Source: Jaapia argillacea MUCL 33604
Taxonomy: Eukaryota > Basidiomycota > Agaricomycetes > Jaapiales > Jaapiaceae
Assembly (NCBI GenBank): GCA_000697665.1
Contig: KL197711.1
Location: forward strand, 1,422,761-1,486,760
Length of the DNA stretch: 64,000 bases
Direction: 5' to 3'
Shown: positions 45,185 through 57,082 of the stretch, in pieces
Numbering within the stretch: position 1 is the first letter of the stretch
Layout of the letters: the number at the start of each line of letters is the position of its first letter
Position numbers and translations under genes: made by a program
Notes under the pieces: model-generated
What the model saw: only the letters and a program-made list of their open reading frames with translations
Told to the model about the DNA's origin: nothing
The model's database searches: none

Positions 45185-48020
45185 ATGGACGGCCCCGTCA
45201 TATTCAAGCGGACAAAATCCAAGGGCACGCAGCGAGCAAGAGACAAGTCACCCGAAGGCAATGGGGTGCAACCCAACACCGCGTCTGGTGATGAATCATC
45301 TTCACCCAGCAGTCTCGCCGCCAAGTTGAAGAAAAAGGCTCGCTCGAAACCAAAGTCGAGGCTAAGCTTTGGAGCAGGGGAAGAGGTATGTCGCATATCG
45401 CAATTGACTGTATTTCGGTGCAGTGGTAACTTCCCAGTCATCCAGGAAGACGAAGGAGAGGTGTTTCAGATCAAGAAGTCGAACTTAAGCCGGAAAATCT
45501 CTCTAGGCGGATCCTCTGCCTCCTCAGGGTAGGTCCATGTATCAGTCCCACCAATCTCAGCTGACTTGTATGCGTTAGCCCAGTACCAGTCGGATCCGTA
45601 ACGGGTTCGCCTCGAACAAACGGTACTCCAGTTTACGACGCAACATACCTATCTCAGCTCAAAGCAAGTACTCCATCGAGTCGGCCCCGTATCGACGCAG
45701 ATGAATCCTATGATGTCTCAATGTCACTTGATGATGGTGAAATTGCACCAGTCACAGAGATCGCCGACGTATTTGGTAAACTCTGGCATGCCTTTTCTGC
45801 GTCCAACCCATCGTTATTCATTGTTGACTGTGTCTGTCTAGCCGATGGCGAAACTACGATTCACTCCGAGTCATCTATTCAGGCCGCAAAGGCGAAGCGT
45901 GAACGTATTCGCACCACCCAAACTACTGTATCGGAGGACTTCATCTCGCTTTCTTTGACCAAACATGATAATTCGTACCAAGGCCCTCACCCCGAAAGCC
46001 GCTTAGTTCGAGAAGAAGACGAACTTGGAGAAGTCGAGGAAGGTCTGGCATTAACTTTCCTTCGTACTATCCGTCTTAAACCCCCATTTCCAGAGTTTTC
46101 TGAGTATACTAGTGCCCAGGAAAGAATAGCTTTGGGAAAGAAGGGCAAAAAGCTTGAGGCAAAGAAGCGGCGAGAGGAAATGCAGGAGCTTATAGCTGAC
46201 GCGTACGTATTCGTATCACCTATCCTCTGACAGTTTCTCAACAATTCTTCCAGAGACGAGGTTGATGACGAGACAATGGAATGGGAGCAAGAACAGTTGC
46301 GACGTGGAGGCTATCGTCCGGAGGATTCCACTGAGGCCACCAAACAAACGTACAAGGCTGCGTCAAGTAAGCTAACCCTGCATATCTGATTGCTGGACTT
46401 ACCCTCTGTCACAGTCCCAATGGAAACGCCTATTCCCACTTTATCAGCTGCTATCTTCCGTCTCACACAATCCTTGACAAGCTTGACAACATCTCATGCA
46501 CAGAATACCACGTCAATGACGACTCTGGCGGAGGAGCGTACTCAATTAGAGACACGCGAACAAGAGATGCGGGACATGATTGCGAAAGCAGAGGCCAAGC
46601 GGAGTTGGTTCGCTGCGTTCCGAGAATGGGTCGAGAGTGTCGCCACTTTCTTGGACGAAAAGGTACTTCATTATCGAGGAACTCGTTGGTATCTCCTCCT
46701 AACGGTTGCACTATAGTACCCACCGCTAGAAAAGTTGGAGGATGAGCATGTCTCACTCTTAAAGGAACGCCGTGATATGATAACCAAGCGAAGGCGGACT
46801 GATGATGAAGATGATCTATCTCTCTTCCTTGGGTCATTACCGGTTCAGGCACAAACCGAAGAGCTGGACGAGCTTGGTCGCTCTGTCCCACAGCCGAATT
46901 CTTCTATAGCCCGTCGAGAGCATCGCGTCGCTCGCACTCGCCGCCATGCCCGTCACAAAACAAGTGACATAGAAGAAGGGTTCTCAACAGATTCATCGTT
47001 GCCACCGTCAGATTCAGCTGACTACGAAACTGCCTTGGCAGCTCTGTCGGCCAAAGTCAAGGACATCCTATCTGATGTTCAGGTTGATGAATTCAAGGAT
47101 CCCAGCCTTGGAATCGGCCGGTGGTTTGGGGAGTGGCGTGAACGGTTTGCCGATTCGTATACTGGTGCCTGGGGCGGATTGGGCTTAGTGGGCGCTTGGG
47201 AGTTTTGGGTAAGGCTCGAACTAGTTGGATGGGACCCGATCGAGGTGCGTGCGTCGACGACGTAGCATGTTATGTCCTGATCACCATAGTCAGGACCCGC
47301 GAAGTTTGGATGCTTTTGAATGGTACACCAGTCTATACACTTATTCAAGACCTCGAAAAGACGAAGAGGACGACGAACCAGAGCTCGGCCCAGATGGCGA
47401 TTTGGTCTCCGCTATGATCTCCACTGCCGTCATCCCTAGATTGTGCAAGCTGATCGGCGGAGGCGCTTTCGACCCCTACTCTGATCGTCACGTTCGTCGG
47501 ATGATCGACCTGGCAGAGCAAGTTGAGTCCTCCGTCCAAGACGATAACTTGAAATTCCAGGTGGGTTTCACCTCTTGTTTTCTGCCCTCAGAAAGGTGAC
47601 TCATGTATCGTAGGCTTTGCAAAAAGCGGTATTTCAGTCGTTCCATGACGCTGTAACCGCTCTCCTCTTTGTCGTCTCTCAGCATCTTACTCTGAGCAAT
47701 CCCCGATTCGATCCCGAAGCCATTCCTGCTCGTCGACGCGTGTTGGCTCGCGTGTCTAAAATACTCTCGAATATTCTACGGTGGCGAAGATATTCATCGG
47801 AGGTCTTTGGCATTGGCGAGCTGGCTACAAAGCTCGTGAGAGATGGCTTGTTGCTGGTGGCTGAGACTGGATGGGAAGTTGGAGGAGAGGAAGCATCCCG
47901 TAAAGTGAGAGTCGAGTGTTTCTGATGCTCCAGCAGCTGACTCGGTCCCTTCAGGCTCATGATTCATTGCCAAAGGAATTGATCCCACTTTCACTGAAGC
48001 GGAGACTTGGCCTACCGTAG
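45185..48020 (+). CDS. GCFC-domain protein (PAXBP1/GCF, spliceosome-disassembly factor type)
   Basis: Nuclear protein related to plant ILP1 and human GCFC2/PAXBP1, which act with Ntr1/TFIP11 in releasing intron-lariat spliceosomes. Ten exons (45185-45385, 45446-45528, 45579-45775, 45842-46202, 46254-46366, 46415-46662, 46717-47244, 47294-47560, 47614-47904, 47955-48020) give 784 residues. The N-terminal third is charged and disordered with nuclear-signal-like KLKKKARSKPKSR. Coiled coils follow (SAAIFRLTQSLTSL; LAEERTQLETREQEMRDMIAKA). The GCFC domain is in the C-terminal half: DPSLGIGRWFGEWRERFADSY, WEFWVRLELVGWDPIE, FEWYTSLYTYSRP, AVIPRLCKLIGGGAFDPYS. For the last intron I chose a 50-base version (47905-47954, CTGAC branch) because closer acceptors would leave a 29-32 base intron. 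Confidence 0.87.
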
Positions 48021-49670
48021 ATATGCTCTGTCCTCGACGTATGATCACTCCCAGCAGTGCTATCCTAGAATAGCAGAGGGTGGCAAAGCATCGGACTATT
48101 GTCGTCTGATTCCATGTTGCTACACCTAGACTGAATGGGAAGAACGATACTGGAGCTATTCTGACCCGCTTGCACCCCCTTCTGTGGGGAGACTCCTTTG
48201 CACTGCGTGGCTCGTTCCGCTGCCAGACACGATATTCATACCAACCATTTTTGTGGTTTTATTGTCATCATCTCTCCTGTACCTTCTCTTTGGTAATATG
48301 CGCACACATTTATGAAGTGCATCGCGGCAATCGGTGTTGCTTATTGTATGCAAATATTCTCCGCCCACTCAGTGCTGGCCGTGTATGACACAACGACTCT
48401 CTCGGTTAGAGGCCGTTAGACAAACCCCATTCCTTCCTTCTTTTGCAATTCTGAACGTGTGATCGATGGCACGCGTCATTTCTAGCGTCCTCTACATTCC
48501 TAAGCTCGGAGACAGACTGTCTCAACCCAATCGTATACTCCGCTCTCGGAGTGATGACGGAATGGATGCATCGAGGTCTTGCTGGCAGTGAAAGGCTGTG
48601 GACGGGCGATACTTCTCCGATAAACAGTGGAGCTTGGGTACACAATGAAGTGGTGCACAGTATTTGCGAATTAATGGGAGGAGGCCACAGCACTGGTACA
48701 ACATGACCCTTGTGGAAACAGAGAGCCCGAGAGGGTGATCCCAGACGTCGCCACGTCTGTCATTGAATGACACCCCCACCAAATGTATTTGCTCGCGTTG
48801 GTGTTGAAGCGGCCTGTCCGACGTCAGGCCCTGGCAAGTGTAACAGTAGTAAGCTACCCGGCGGAAGATTTGTACTGTATGACTCGCCTTCTAAACCTAC
48901 ACAAAGGAGCTTCAAAGGCACCGTATCAGCAAAATAAAACAACACACTGAGTGAAGTAGATCCAGGCCCACGTTCCCCGACAATACCAAGAAAATTGGAA
49001 TCATGATCTGGATTGCAGTGCTACGGCACATCGGGGGCACATTCGTAGAAACGTGCATCACTGCGTAGATGCCTTAGGTGTTGTTTTCGAGTCGATGGAT
49101 AGTTTCACCCTTAATGTTCAGTTGCTCTCGGGTTGATAGTCTTCAGCTTAGAGAGCTAGAAACCAAGTTGCAAGGTGGAGCCCCCTGAGTCACCGTTCGA
49201 ACGGGGGTGGCTGCAGTCCTTAGCGAGCCTCATGAGAGGGCGGATCTTCGAGTCAACGCTGTGCTGTGAATAATACGTCGGAGGGAACAACGGGGTCAGA
49301 ATTTTTCATGGACTCAAGCCAGAATAAGTGGGGTCGACAGTGCGGGCTTGGTGCGGGCAAGGTACATAGATAGGGGGCTAGACAAGAACTATGTGACAGT
49401 TTGTCACAGTAAGTTTGCACGTTGGCAAAGGTTGGCAATCTTCGCCCAGCACGGCGTGTTCGCCGTTATGAATACATCGCACACCCTCAGGATCCTTATC
49501 TGGAACGCCCGAAGTCGCGATTCGGCTTCGAAATGGGATATAAACCCCTTTGTTCATCGCTTCTCCTGCGAAACCAATCATTCATTGGACTTTGAATCCG
49601 ACTTTCCTCCACTAGAACAATCACACTAGACTTTCGTGGTATACCCTTCCTTTCCGAATAGATTACTTAC
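48021..49670. other. 1.65 kb region without a supported gene
   Basis: Only short frames on both strands, no recognised domain. A perfect palindrome CCGTTCGAACGG lies near 49193-49204. The right end holds the aquaglyceroporin promoter. Confidence 0.45.
49539..49544 (+). promoter_or_regulatory. TATA box of the aquaglyceroporin gene
   Basis: TATAAA lies 132 bases before the ATG at 49671, with a CT-rich stretch (CTTTCCTCC, CTTCCTTTCC) between. Predicted from sequence. Confidence 0.5.
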
Positions 49671-51130
49671 ATGTCAAGTCCAACGCGCCACTCCAAAAGG
49701 ACTACCAGCCCGAAGAGGCACTGCTTTGACTCCACAACGACACTGGACGCCCATCATGACAGCGATTTCTCAGGATCAGAGCGGGACTCCGATGATTCTG
49801 ACGGGCAGCTAATAATGTATCCTAACATGTGGTCAAGAATTAGGTACGTCGCGCTTCAAGGATACATTTATTCTGCTGCTGAACACACCATTGCACTAGA
49901 GCGGTACTAAGAGAGCCAGCGGCTGAGTTCTTGGGAACGATGGTGCTGGTTATTTTCGGGAATGGCGTTGATTGCCAAGTCGTACTATCCGGTAACTCCT
50001 TAGTATCATCAAGCCCCAAAGGTGTAAGCATTATTATTTGGTCCTCATCCCCTGCCAAGCTTAAACGGATCTATAGGACTACCTTTCATTAAATATCGGA
50101 TGGGCCGTTGGTAGGTCATTTCTCTTCAGATTCAGTCTCATCTCTTAAGACTGGATCATAGGCACAGCGTTGGGCGTGTGGATGGTTGGTGGTATATCCG
50201 GTGGCCATATCAATCCCGCTGTGCGTATTCATGTTGTGGTTCAGTCAATCCAGTGATAGCATTCTGACCCTGCTCACTCCTTGAAGGTGACGCTTGCTCT
50301 GGCAGTCTTCCGTGGCTTCCCTTGGAAAAAGGTCCCCGTTTATATCATATCACAATTAATGGGCGCTGTATGCGGGGCTGCCATAATCTACGCCGACTAC
50401 TTTCATGCAATTGACATCTATGAGGGTGGTAATGGTGTTCGAACTGTTCCTGGAACTGCGAACTTGTTTGCCACGTACGCGGTGAGCGCCCGATGCTAAA
50501 TGCTTAACCAGTACTATACTTATATCTGAAAAGCTGCCCTACATGACCGATGTATCCTGCTTCTTCTCTGAGGTAATTGCGGGTCCTTTTGTATCACATT
50601 CGCGTTATTCACCGGATTATCACTCTGCAGTTCATGGCCACGGCCGTACTCCTTCTTATCATCCTCGCTGTGAACGATAGAAAGAACGGACCGCCACCCC
50701 CAGGCCTTATCCCTCTTGTGCTATTCTTCACTATCTTAGGAATTGGCCAGTCGCTTGGCATGGAGACCGGTGTGCACTATTTCCTATTTCCCCTCTTCTA
50801 TCTATCTAAGTAATTGGATAACAGGATACGCCATCAACCCTGCGCGTGATTTAGGCCCGCGACTGCTTACTGCGATGGTTGGATACGGCGGGGGTGGTAC
50901 GTCGCAACCCAATTTATATTACACGAGGTGATTTCTTACCTGTCCGCCAGTATTCACATATAGACAGTGAGTTCTTCAACTTTTCCACCTACACGATTCT
51001 CAGACCACGCAACAGTCAGTACTGGTTATGGTGCCCGGTTATTGCCCCAATACTGGGAGCTCAAGTCGGCACCCTAATCTACGACGCATTCATTTTCACG
51101 GGTGCTGAGAGCATCGTAAACACGCCGTAG
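49671..51130 (+). CDS. aquaglyceroporin (MIP family)
   Basis: Channel for glycerol and/or water in the plasma membrane. Ten exons (49671-49843, 49912-50023, 50077-50110, 50162-50220, 50287-50481, 50534-50572, 50631-50769, 50825-50896, 50951-50966, 51016-51130) give 317 residues. The N-terminus is a ~60-residue acidic/basic cytoplasmic tail ([16 protein letters not shown]). Six membrane segments follow. Both pore motifs are intact: [17 protein letters not shown] and [13 protein letters not shown]; the Asp right after NPAR is the mark of glycerol-conducting members. Segment ends such as [20 protein letters not shown] are typical of fungal Fps1-unlike aquaglyceroporins. Exon 9 has only 16 bases. 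The tail after the last helix is short (ESIVNTP). Confidence 0.93.
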
Positions 51131-51582
51131 GTCCCCCTTTATCTCACTGCCAAGACCCAACTCATTCGATGGTATGCTAGTGATCGGTTTGCTAGACGCC
51201 AGCATGGTCACATAGAACACGAACCAAGAGAAAAACCCATTGCAGGGGCTGATTCTGTCTGACCTTGGCTCAATAGATTGCAGAGCGAACTTGGACTGAT
51301 TTAGATGGGTTGAATGATTGTATTCTATTCCTATCATACGACATTCTGTATTTCTGAATTCCCAGTGTATAATGTCCTCATCCCGGTGCATTTAACATTA
51401 CGGCCTCGGAAAGAACACGTGGGACGGTTGCCGAAACTTTATCGGACCACGTTCCGACGCTGGAATCAGTTTAGCTTTCGATCTTATTCGACCCCTTGCC
51501 TACTTTTGCCTCGAGGATTGCTTGGAAATAATCTATGCCTAATCTTTACGCACCACAGGTTCTAAACGGATAGACGCTCATC
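51131..51582. other. intergenic, no gene seen
   Basis: About 450 bases between two + strand genes; short frames only. Confidence 0.5.
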
Positions 51583-53292
51583 ATGTCCTCTAGTCGTCGT
51601 TCTTCGATGAGCTCGGTTTCATCACAAACGTCCTTGCAGTCCTCATTGGACTCTCGAACCGCTCTCATTCTCGTTCCCGATCCTGAAGACACACCTTTAT
51701 CCCCTCAATCTCCTTTTCATTTCTCGGACGATGATGAGCTCGAGGAGGAGATAGCTTCACAGTCCGAACAACTCTGGTCCTCCTCCATACCACCTCTTGC
51801 ACCTGTCGTTGTTTTTCTCTACCTCTTATCACCCTATCTGAAACTTGGTGCACTCCTATTGCCACAATGGCACCAGCCTCTGCGGATAGGACTTCCTGTG
51901 CTATTCCTCCTGGCAGCGCTTGCCGCGTTTACCCGACAAATCTGGTACTTGTTGGCGGTGTACCTGCGGAAGGCGGATTTGGAAGAGGTGGTACTGGATG
52001 CTTTAGCAAGGGGTAGGGGGAGGGAGACAAGGAGGGAGATCTTGAGGACCATCATCCGCCTTTTCAATGGCGTATCAAGGATCTTACTGGCGACAATGTA
52101 TCTGAGATGTTAGTACATCAAGTTCATTCAATCATGAAAGTTTACTAATATGCCCTAAAGATTCGGTGGAGGTCTTGCTCCCCCTCTTCCCGGACAACTT
52201 GGCTGTCTCCTATCGAGTGATTGTGACTGCAGTACTCGCCATCCTGGTCCTACCTCTATACGCAGCTTCAAGCCTTGCCAGCCGTCGTATCATTTACGCG
52301 GCATGGACTTCCATTGCTGCGTATGTATTGTGGTTGTGTTTTGTCGTGTACTCGTCCGCCCATGGGACGTTGACCGGGGGTTTCACCCTTCCAACCGGAA
52401 GCACCTGGACTGGAATCAGTGTGTAGATTTCTCCGCCAACTAATTGTTGCAGCATCTAACCTTATGGGTGATAGCGACCTTGGCGTTCACATTCACATCG
52501 TCGTCTACACTACCCCTATTCGCATCTTTGAAGGGGACTACCCAACCCGTCACAACATCACAAAGGGGATCCAGGTCGTTCATTGTCCTCTCCGCCATAT
52601 CTGTGGCAGTGGCTCTGGCTTTGGTCCTACCCGTCGTAGTGTCGTTCTCTCGTGATCGTTTGCAGGTACCGCTCGTCTGATAATTTCTGACTGGTCACCT
52701 TCCTCACCCTTTGGAATGGTTTAGCACGCATCCGGCCTATCAATAAATCAATGGATGGCATCACTAAACGCTATCATCCTTGTCCCATCTATTCCAGCCA
52801 TCCTCATCACGTCATCTACCCTCCGGATCCCTCATGCCATACAACGATTCATAGGATTCTCTATATCAAAGGCCATTCTCTTTTTCCTGGTCGTTCTGCT
52901 CTCCTTCGCTCCAGAGCCGATTTTCTCTGTGCTCACTGATATCCTGTTGTTCATGATGCTTTTTGGTACTTTCGCTCTACCAGGTGAGACTCGTCCTTTT
53001 GGCAACGCAACTCTTCCTTGACTCACATGTACATCCAGCCATCATTCATATCACCATATATGAATTTAAACAGCCCTTGAGCATCATTATCCCTTCGACT
53101 CCTCATCGTCGTGTGTCGTCGGATGGGTCCGCAAACTCGCATGATGAACTCCTCCAGCGAAAGGAGCGATCCTTACAAAAGCTCAGGCTATGGAAGCGCC
53201 TCGCTTGGGACATCGGCGTTTGGCTGCTACTCGTCCCTATTTGCCTCGTTGGTTTCGTCTGGCTAGGAGGTAGGATAATACAAAAATGGTGA
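51583..53292 (+). CDS. multipass membrane protein of unknown role (amino-acid-transporter-like)
   Basis: Five exons (51583-52108, 52161-52418, 52475-52665, 52725-52983, 53039-53292) give 495 residues. A Ser-rich cytoplasmic N-terminus (~60 residues, with DDDELEEEIAS) precedes about nine hydrophobic segments: PPLAPVVVFLYLLSPYL, IGLPVLFLLAALAAF, YRVIVTAVLAILVLPLYA, AAWTSIAAYVLWLCFVVY, TLAFTFTSSSTLPLFASL, LSAISVAVALALVLPVVVSF, NAIILVPSIPAILI, ILFFLVVLLSFAP and the C-terminal WDIGVWLLLVPICLVGFVWL. TFTSSSTLPLFASL resembles a segment of vacuolar amino-acid permeases (AVT/SLC38), but most of the match is hydrophobicity, so the family is tentative. For intron 2 I chose the 57-base form over one of 32 bases. 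Confidence 0.75.
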
Positions 53293-53618
53293 CTTTGCCA
53301 TGGTTTTAATTAGTTTTTTCTTGGATAATGTACTGTCGATTTACTGTAGCTTCGCACACACTCTCCTTCTCTCTGGGACACTTGTCGCGCTGTATTGTTT
53401 AGGGATACTCTAGACGATTGTATTGCGACTCTGAACATTCACCGGACCTTGTGAATACTGACTGTGGTGCTTCTCCCATCTCTCGTCCAACGTCGCAGTC
53501 GGTGTTCTCGGGCTGATTGCGACCTTGCACCTGGGCTCCCCAGTTGCCGTCTCTGTCCAGATTCCAACATCTACCACCATACACAAAGTCTTACTCGATT
53601 TTACTCCTCGCTCGCTTC
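53293..53618. other. intergenic, promoter of homeodomain gene
   Basis: About 325 bases, no gene seen, CT-rich toward the ATG. Confidence 0.5.
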
Positions 53619-54994
53619 ATGGCCTCCTCCACCCGCTTTCGTCTTCGGAACCGTGATATCGAACCCTACTCTCAACCATCGCCTTCCAAAGACTATCCTC
53701 AGACTAAGAAGCGGAATATGGTCACAGCTGCACCTTGGCAGGTTGAAATCTTGAAGACTATGTTCGAGAAAACGCAGTACCCCACAGAGGACGAAAAGAA
53801 GCTTGCTGTGGAGCAGAGCGGATTGTGAGTCGCTTCCAAGGACCTAAGTTGTCACGTTCCTGATATTCGTCGTTCCTGACGGTTTCAGAGATTATCAATG
53901 GGTTACCAATTGGTTCCATAGGCACCGCAATCCCAAGAAGAGGCGCGCATCCAAGACGAAGAAGGGGAGCTCATCGAATATCAGTGTACCCTCGACAATC
54001 GCGGAGTCAGATCCTTCTCCACCCGCTTCACCGGTGGGGAATAACTTCCCTCCATCGTCCTCAAGCAGTGCTTCAGTCCTATCTCAACCCAGCCAATCAC
54101 TTCCATCCTTTATGTTCCCAACGCTGCCTGACCTATACCAGCCCCACTTCCTGCCCAACGGTGTCTTCTCCTCGGCAACAGAATCTTTCTACGGCGCCCC
54201 TTGGTCCACCAAGCCTCCCCATATGTCGTCTCACTCTCTTCTTGAATCTACTGCAGTCTCCGAATCCCAAAAGATCCCCTTCCGTCAGTTTACTGAGAAG
54301 GGGGACGTGGATCCTATGATGGAGGAGCACCGGCTACCTACAAGCCATCCCTCATCACTCTCCGAAGTTCAAGCCGTTCATGATATCGCCTCACTCTTGT
54401 TCTCCCCGGTACACAAATGGCCCACAACTATTCACAACGCCGCGCCAACTTCGACTTTGCGGACTTCACACACATTCTCTGCTTTCTCTGGCGAACAATT
54501 CCGCGTTTCTCGTTCGAGCAACACTCAGGCAGCCATACCTAAAGAATCCGCTCTTCTCAACCCTCCACCAATTTCTATGGCATTCAGTTCCTGGGCTTCA
54601 TCTCCCAATGTCCGACCCGCAGGATTCCCGGTCTCCTTTCCCGCTCGTCTCTCCGACGTCCTCAACGCAAACAAGAGACTGCGAACAGCGTACTTGGCGG
54701 AGCTTGGTGTATGCGCCGGTCAAAGCGTTATTTCGCCTCATCAAGGTATTTCCCTCCTCCTTGGGCACCGACAAGCACTGATCGAGTGTTTTAGGTTTGG
54801 AAAGGAGCGCTCATGCACCGCCTGCTGTTGGGGAAGCAAACACCGCCCCTGTGTCACGCAGTGATGCTCATGAAGCGGAAGAGAGCGACGATGACGCCCA
54901 CGAAGCTATCACTCCTCAAGATGAGATATCGATTCATTTTCCTTCCCCGAAACTAGACTTCGAGGACCCCCAAACGGAGAGCCTTTCTGGGTAG
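53619..54994 (+). CDS. homeodomain transcription factor with Arg at position 51
   Basis: Three exons (53619-53824, 53889-54745, 54795-54994) give 420 residues. The homeodomain is at residues ~28-90, split by an intron after EQSGL: helix 1 around WQVEILKTMF, helix 2 around EDEKKLAVEQSG, helix 3 DYQWVTNWFHRHRNPKKRR. Lined up on the 60-residue frame, Phe20, Leu40, Trp48, Phe49 and Arg53 are conserved, but Asn51, which contacts DNA in almost every homeodomain, is Arg. The rest is Ser/Pro-rich and disordered with a possible amphipathic helix (RLRTAYLAELGV) and an acidic end (EAEESDDDAHEAIT). It is not an A-locus mating-type factor by its neighbours. The start is the first ATG ahead of the domain. 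Confidence 0.85.
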
Positions 54995-55227
54995 TTTTCA
55001 CCACGGTTTCGCCAGCACCAGCCATCTGCAGGATGAGCTCAGACTCCTCGATTTGTCCCCCTTCCTATTCCTCAAGACATTCCGGGGACCCTGAGTGGAC
55101 TCAGCGCAGCTTGTATGGACACTTCATATCCAAATACATTCTATACCTCGCATTATTGGCCATTCCATAACTTATTCATTTCGAATTGTCGAGATATGTA
55201 TCACTACTTCACAGCAATGGAGACGAA
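54995..55227. other. short spacer between convergent genes
   Basis: About 230 bases separate the homeodomain stop (+) from the DCAF4-type stop (-). No gene. Confidence 0.5.
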
Positions 55228-57082
55228 TCAGCTAAAATCCCAACTTGGTCTTTGACCTAAATGACACTGATACAGATTTCGACCAGAAGTTGCCCACAAA
55301 CAACTCCCCTCCCTCTCTCGTGTGACCTGCAAGGCGGAGACTGGTTTGTCAAAGGTAACTTTGAGTGGGTTGGTGACGTCAGCTTGTATCTCTCGAGTAC
55401 TGCTCGTCGATGGTCCTCCTTGTGGAGGGTGAAGAATTTCGCCAGTGTGCAGAGACCAAGCACGGACGCGCGAATCTTGGCCGGCCGCAAAGATGAATGA
55501 CGAGGACGGATCAATGGCGACTGGCTAAAGTGAGCAACGTTCGTTAGTACAATCGAGATTCGAGAGCTCGATGAACAATGCCAACGCATACCAGCTTCAT
55601 GCTGTAGGAATTGATGTGTCCCGAAAAGGTCATCAGAGGATCTGTGTGGTTTGGAAAACGCAGATCGAACATTTCGAGCTAGGGAGGGTCCCGAGGATGT
55701 CAGCCAAAGTAGTTGGGGAATATATTGAGCCTCACATCTCCGTTAACAGTGCTGGTGAGTAGTCGCCATTCATTAATGACATTGAGATAAGTGATGGAGC
55801 TTCGACAGTCCTTGTACTTGTTCTGAAGGAGATCTTGACCATGCGGACTGTCGATTCGCATGTCAAACCGCTTCACCCATCCATTCCTCGCGCCGGTGAG
55901 AACTAGGTTCTACAATGTAGGGATTGAAACATGAGTCGGAGAGTGGACGGAAATTCCGGGTGGTGCTGCCGACCTCATTTTGATGAACAGCGAAAACGTC
56001 GCTTTGCGTGTCTAGTGTTTCCAGACTTCTTGCAGTGTCAATATCTCTGATATAAATTGCTTTCTTTCGAACTCCTATGGACAGATTGAGTGACCAGGGT
56101 AAATGCATCGTCTAATAAACTAGTCACCCAAGGTTAGACTGCGATCTTGTAAATGAGCTGTCCAGATGTCATGAATGACTCTATCTCCAGGGCTAAGCAC
56201 GTATGCTCTGAACACCGGATTTAGATGCCGAACCACGTTGCTCCGATAAGCTCACTTACTCGGTCGTCGAAAGATCTTGAACGACAATCTTGCAAGAGGG
56301 TCCATACGATGTGGCTCTGTCCATGCGGTGAGAGGGTTAAACAACCATATGGTTGATATGACATGGTGCATAACGCACACACATCGTGATCCCGACATGC
56401 ATATTGAGGTAATCTTTTACAACTGAGTATCAGACTGGCGTATGGAGGCAAAGTGGGATCGCCCACTTCAGAAGTCAAGCTCAGATTGGGTAGCCAGCGC
56501 GGTGCAGGGTGGGCAGGTGTATCGACACCATCCCAGTTGTCATCTGCACCCTCGTACGAATAGAGCCAACCTTGGGAGTCGCCAATCATACGGCGAGTAT
56601 TCCCATCCAAGGAGGTTGTCTATCCAGTTTCATTTATCAGATCTAGCAAGCCGTTACTTCTCTTGGGGGGGAGATACGTACGCAGAATGCAGTGATATTC
56701 CCATTTGCTTGCAAAGGGACCGATGTTGGTATCACACGAGACGTGGAGGCAATCTGGGAAGAAACAATCTCGCTGTTTGGGCTTGGCGTTCAGCAAGTTC
56801 TCAAGTAATCAGTATTCTGCAAACGTACTGGATTGTCCTCCTCGCACAATTAGATGAACCTGAGCTTGTACTTCGGACCTTCTCCGAAGATTTCCACAGC
56901 CCATGGGAGCGCGTTTTCTTGCTCGGTTTGGGGCTGCTACTTCTGGGAGTATGTCCGGAAGGTGTCTTTGACGTTACAGCAGCTTTTACGGCGGCGGTGC
57001 TGGGTTGACTGGGTTTCGACGAGAGTGGGAAGTACCGCCGTTTTTCTTCATCCCAGTAGAACCCGGGCAACTCACGAGGCAT
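55228..57082 (-). CDS. DCAF4/WDR21-type WD40 protein
   Basis: Likely CUL4-DDB1 ligase receptor. Nine exons (56829-57082, 56682-56772, 56619-56467, 56256-56413, 56128-56207, 55974-56074, 55736-55909, 55592-55678, 55228-55524) give 464 residues. It starts with the family's hallmark PRELPGFYWDEEKRRYF, then a basic disordered stretch (SKTPSGHTPRSSSPKPSKK). Beta-propeller strands follow: GDSQGWLYSYEGADDNW; YVLSPGDRVIHDIWTAH; GVRKKAIYIRDIDTARSLE; SDVFAVHQNENLVLTGARNG then WVKRFDMRI; SSITYLNVINEWRLLTSTVN; LEMFDLRFPNH and GHINSYSMKL; SSFIFAAGQDSRVRAWSLHT; it ends QCHLGQRPSWDFS. At exon 4 the donor GTGAGC is used rather than the GTAAGT a few bases earlier, since only it keeps the frame. Confidence 0.85.

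Noticed and set aside
47905-47936. 29-32 base final intron in the GCFC gene
   Set aside because: Below the size range seen in this window; a 50-base intron to 47954 with a CTGAC branch gives a better-fitting C-terminus.
49193-49204. Perfect palindrome CCGTTCGAACGG as a regulator site or hairpin
   Set aside because: Single 12-base palindrome with no partner; expected by chance at this scale and too short for a stable hairpin.
52419-52452. 32-base intron in the multipass membrane protein
   Set aside because: A 57-base intron (52419-52474) with a CTAAC branch keeps frame and matches the usual size.
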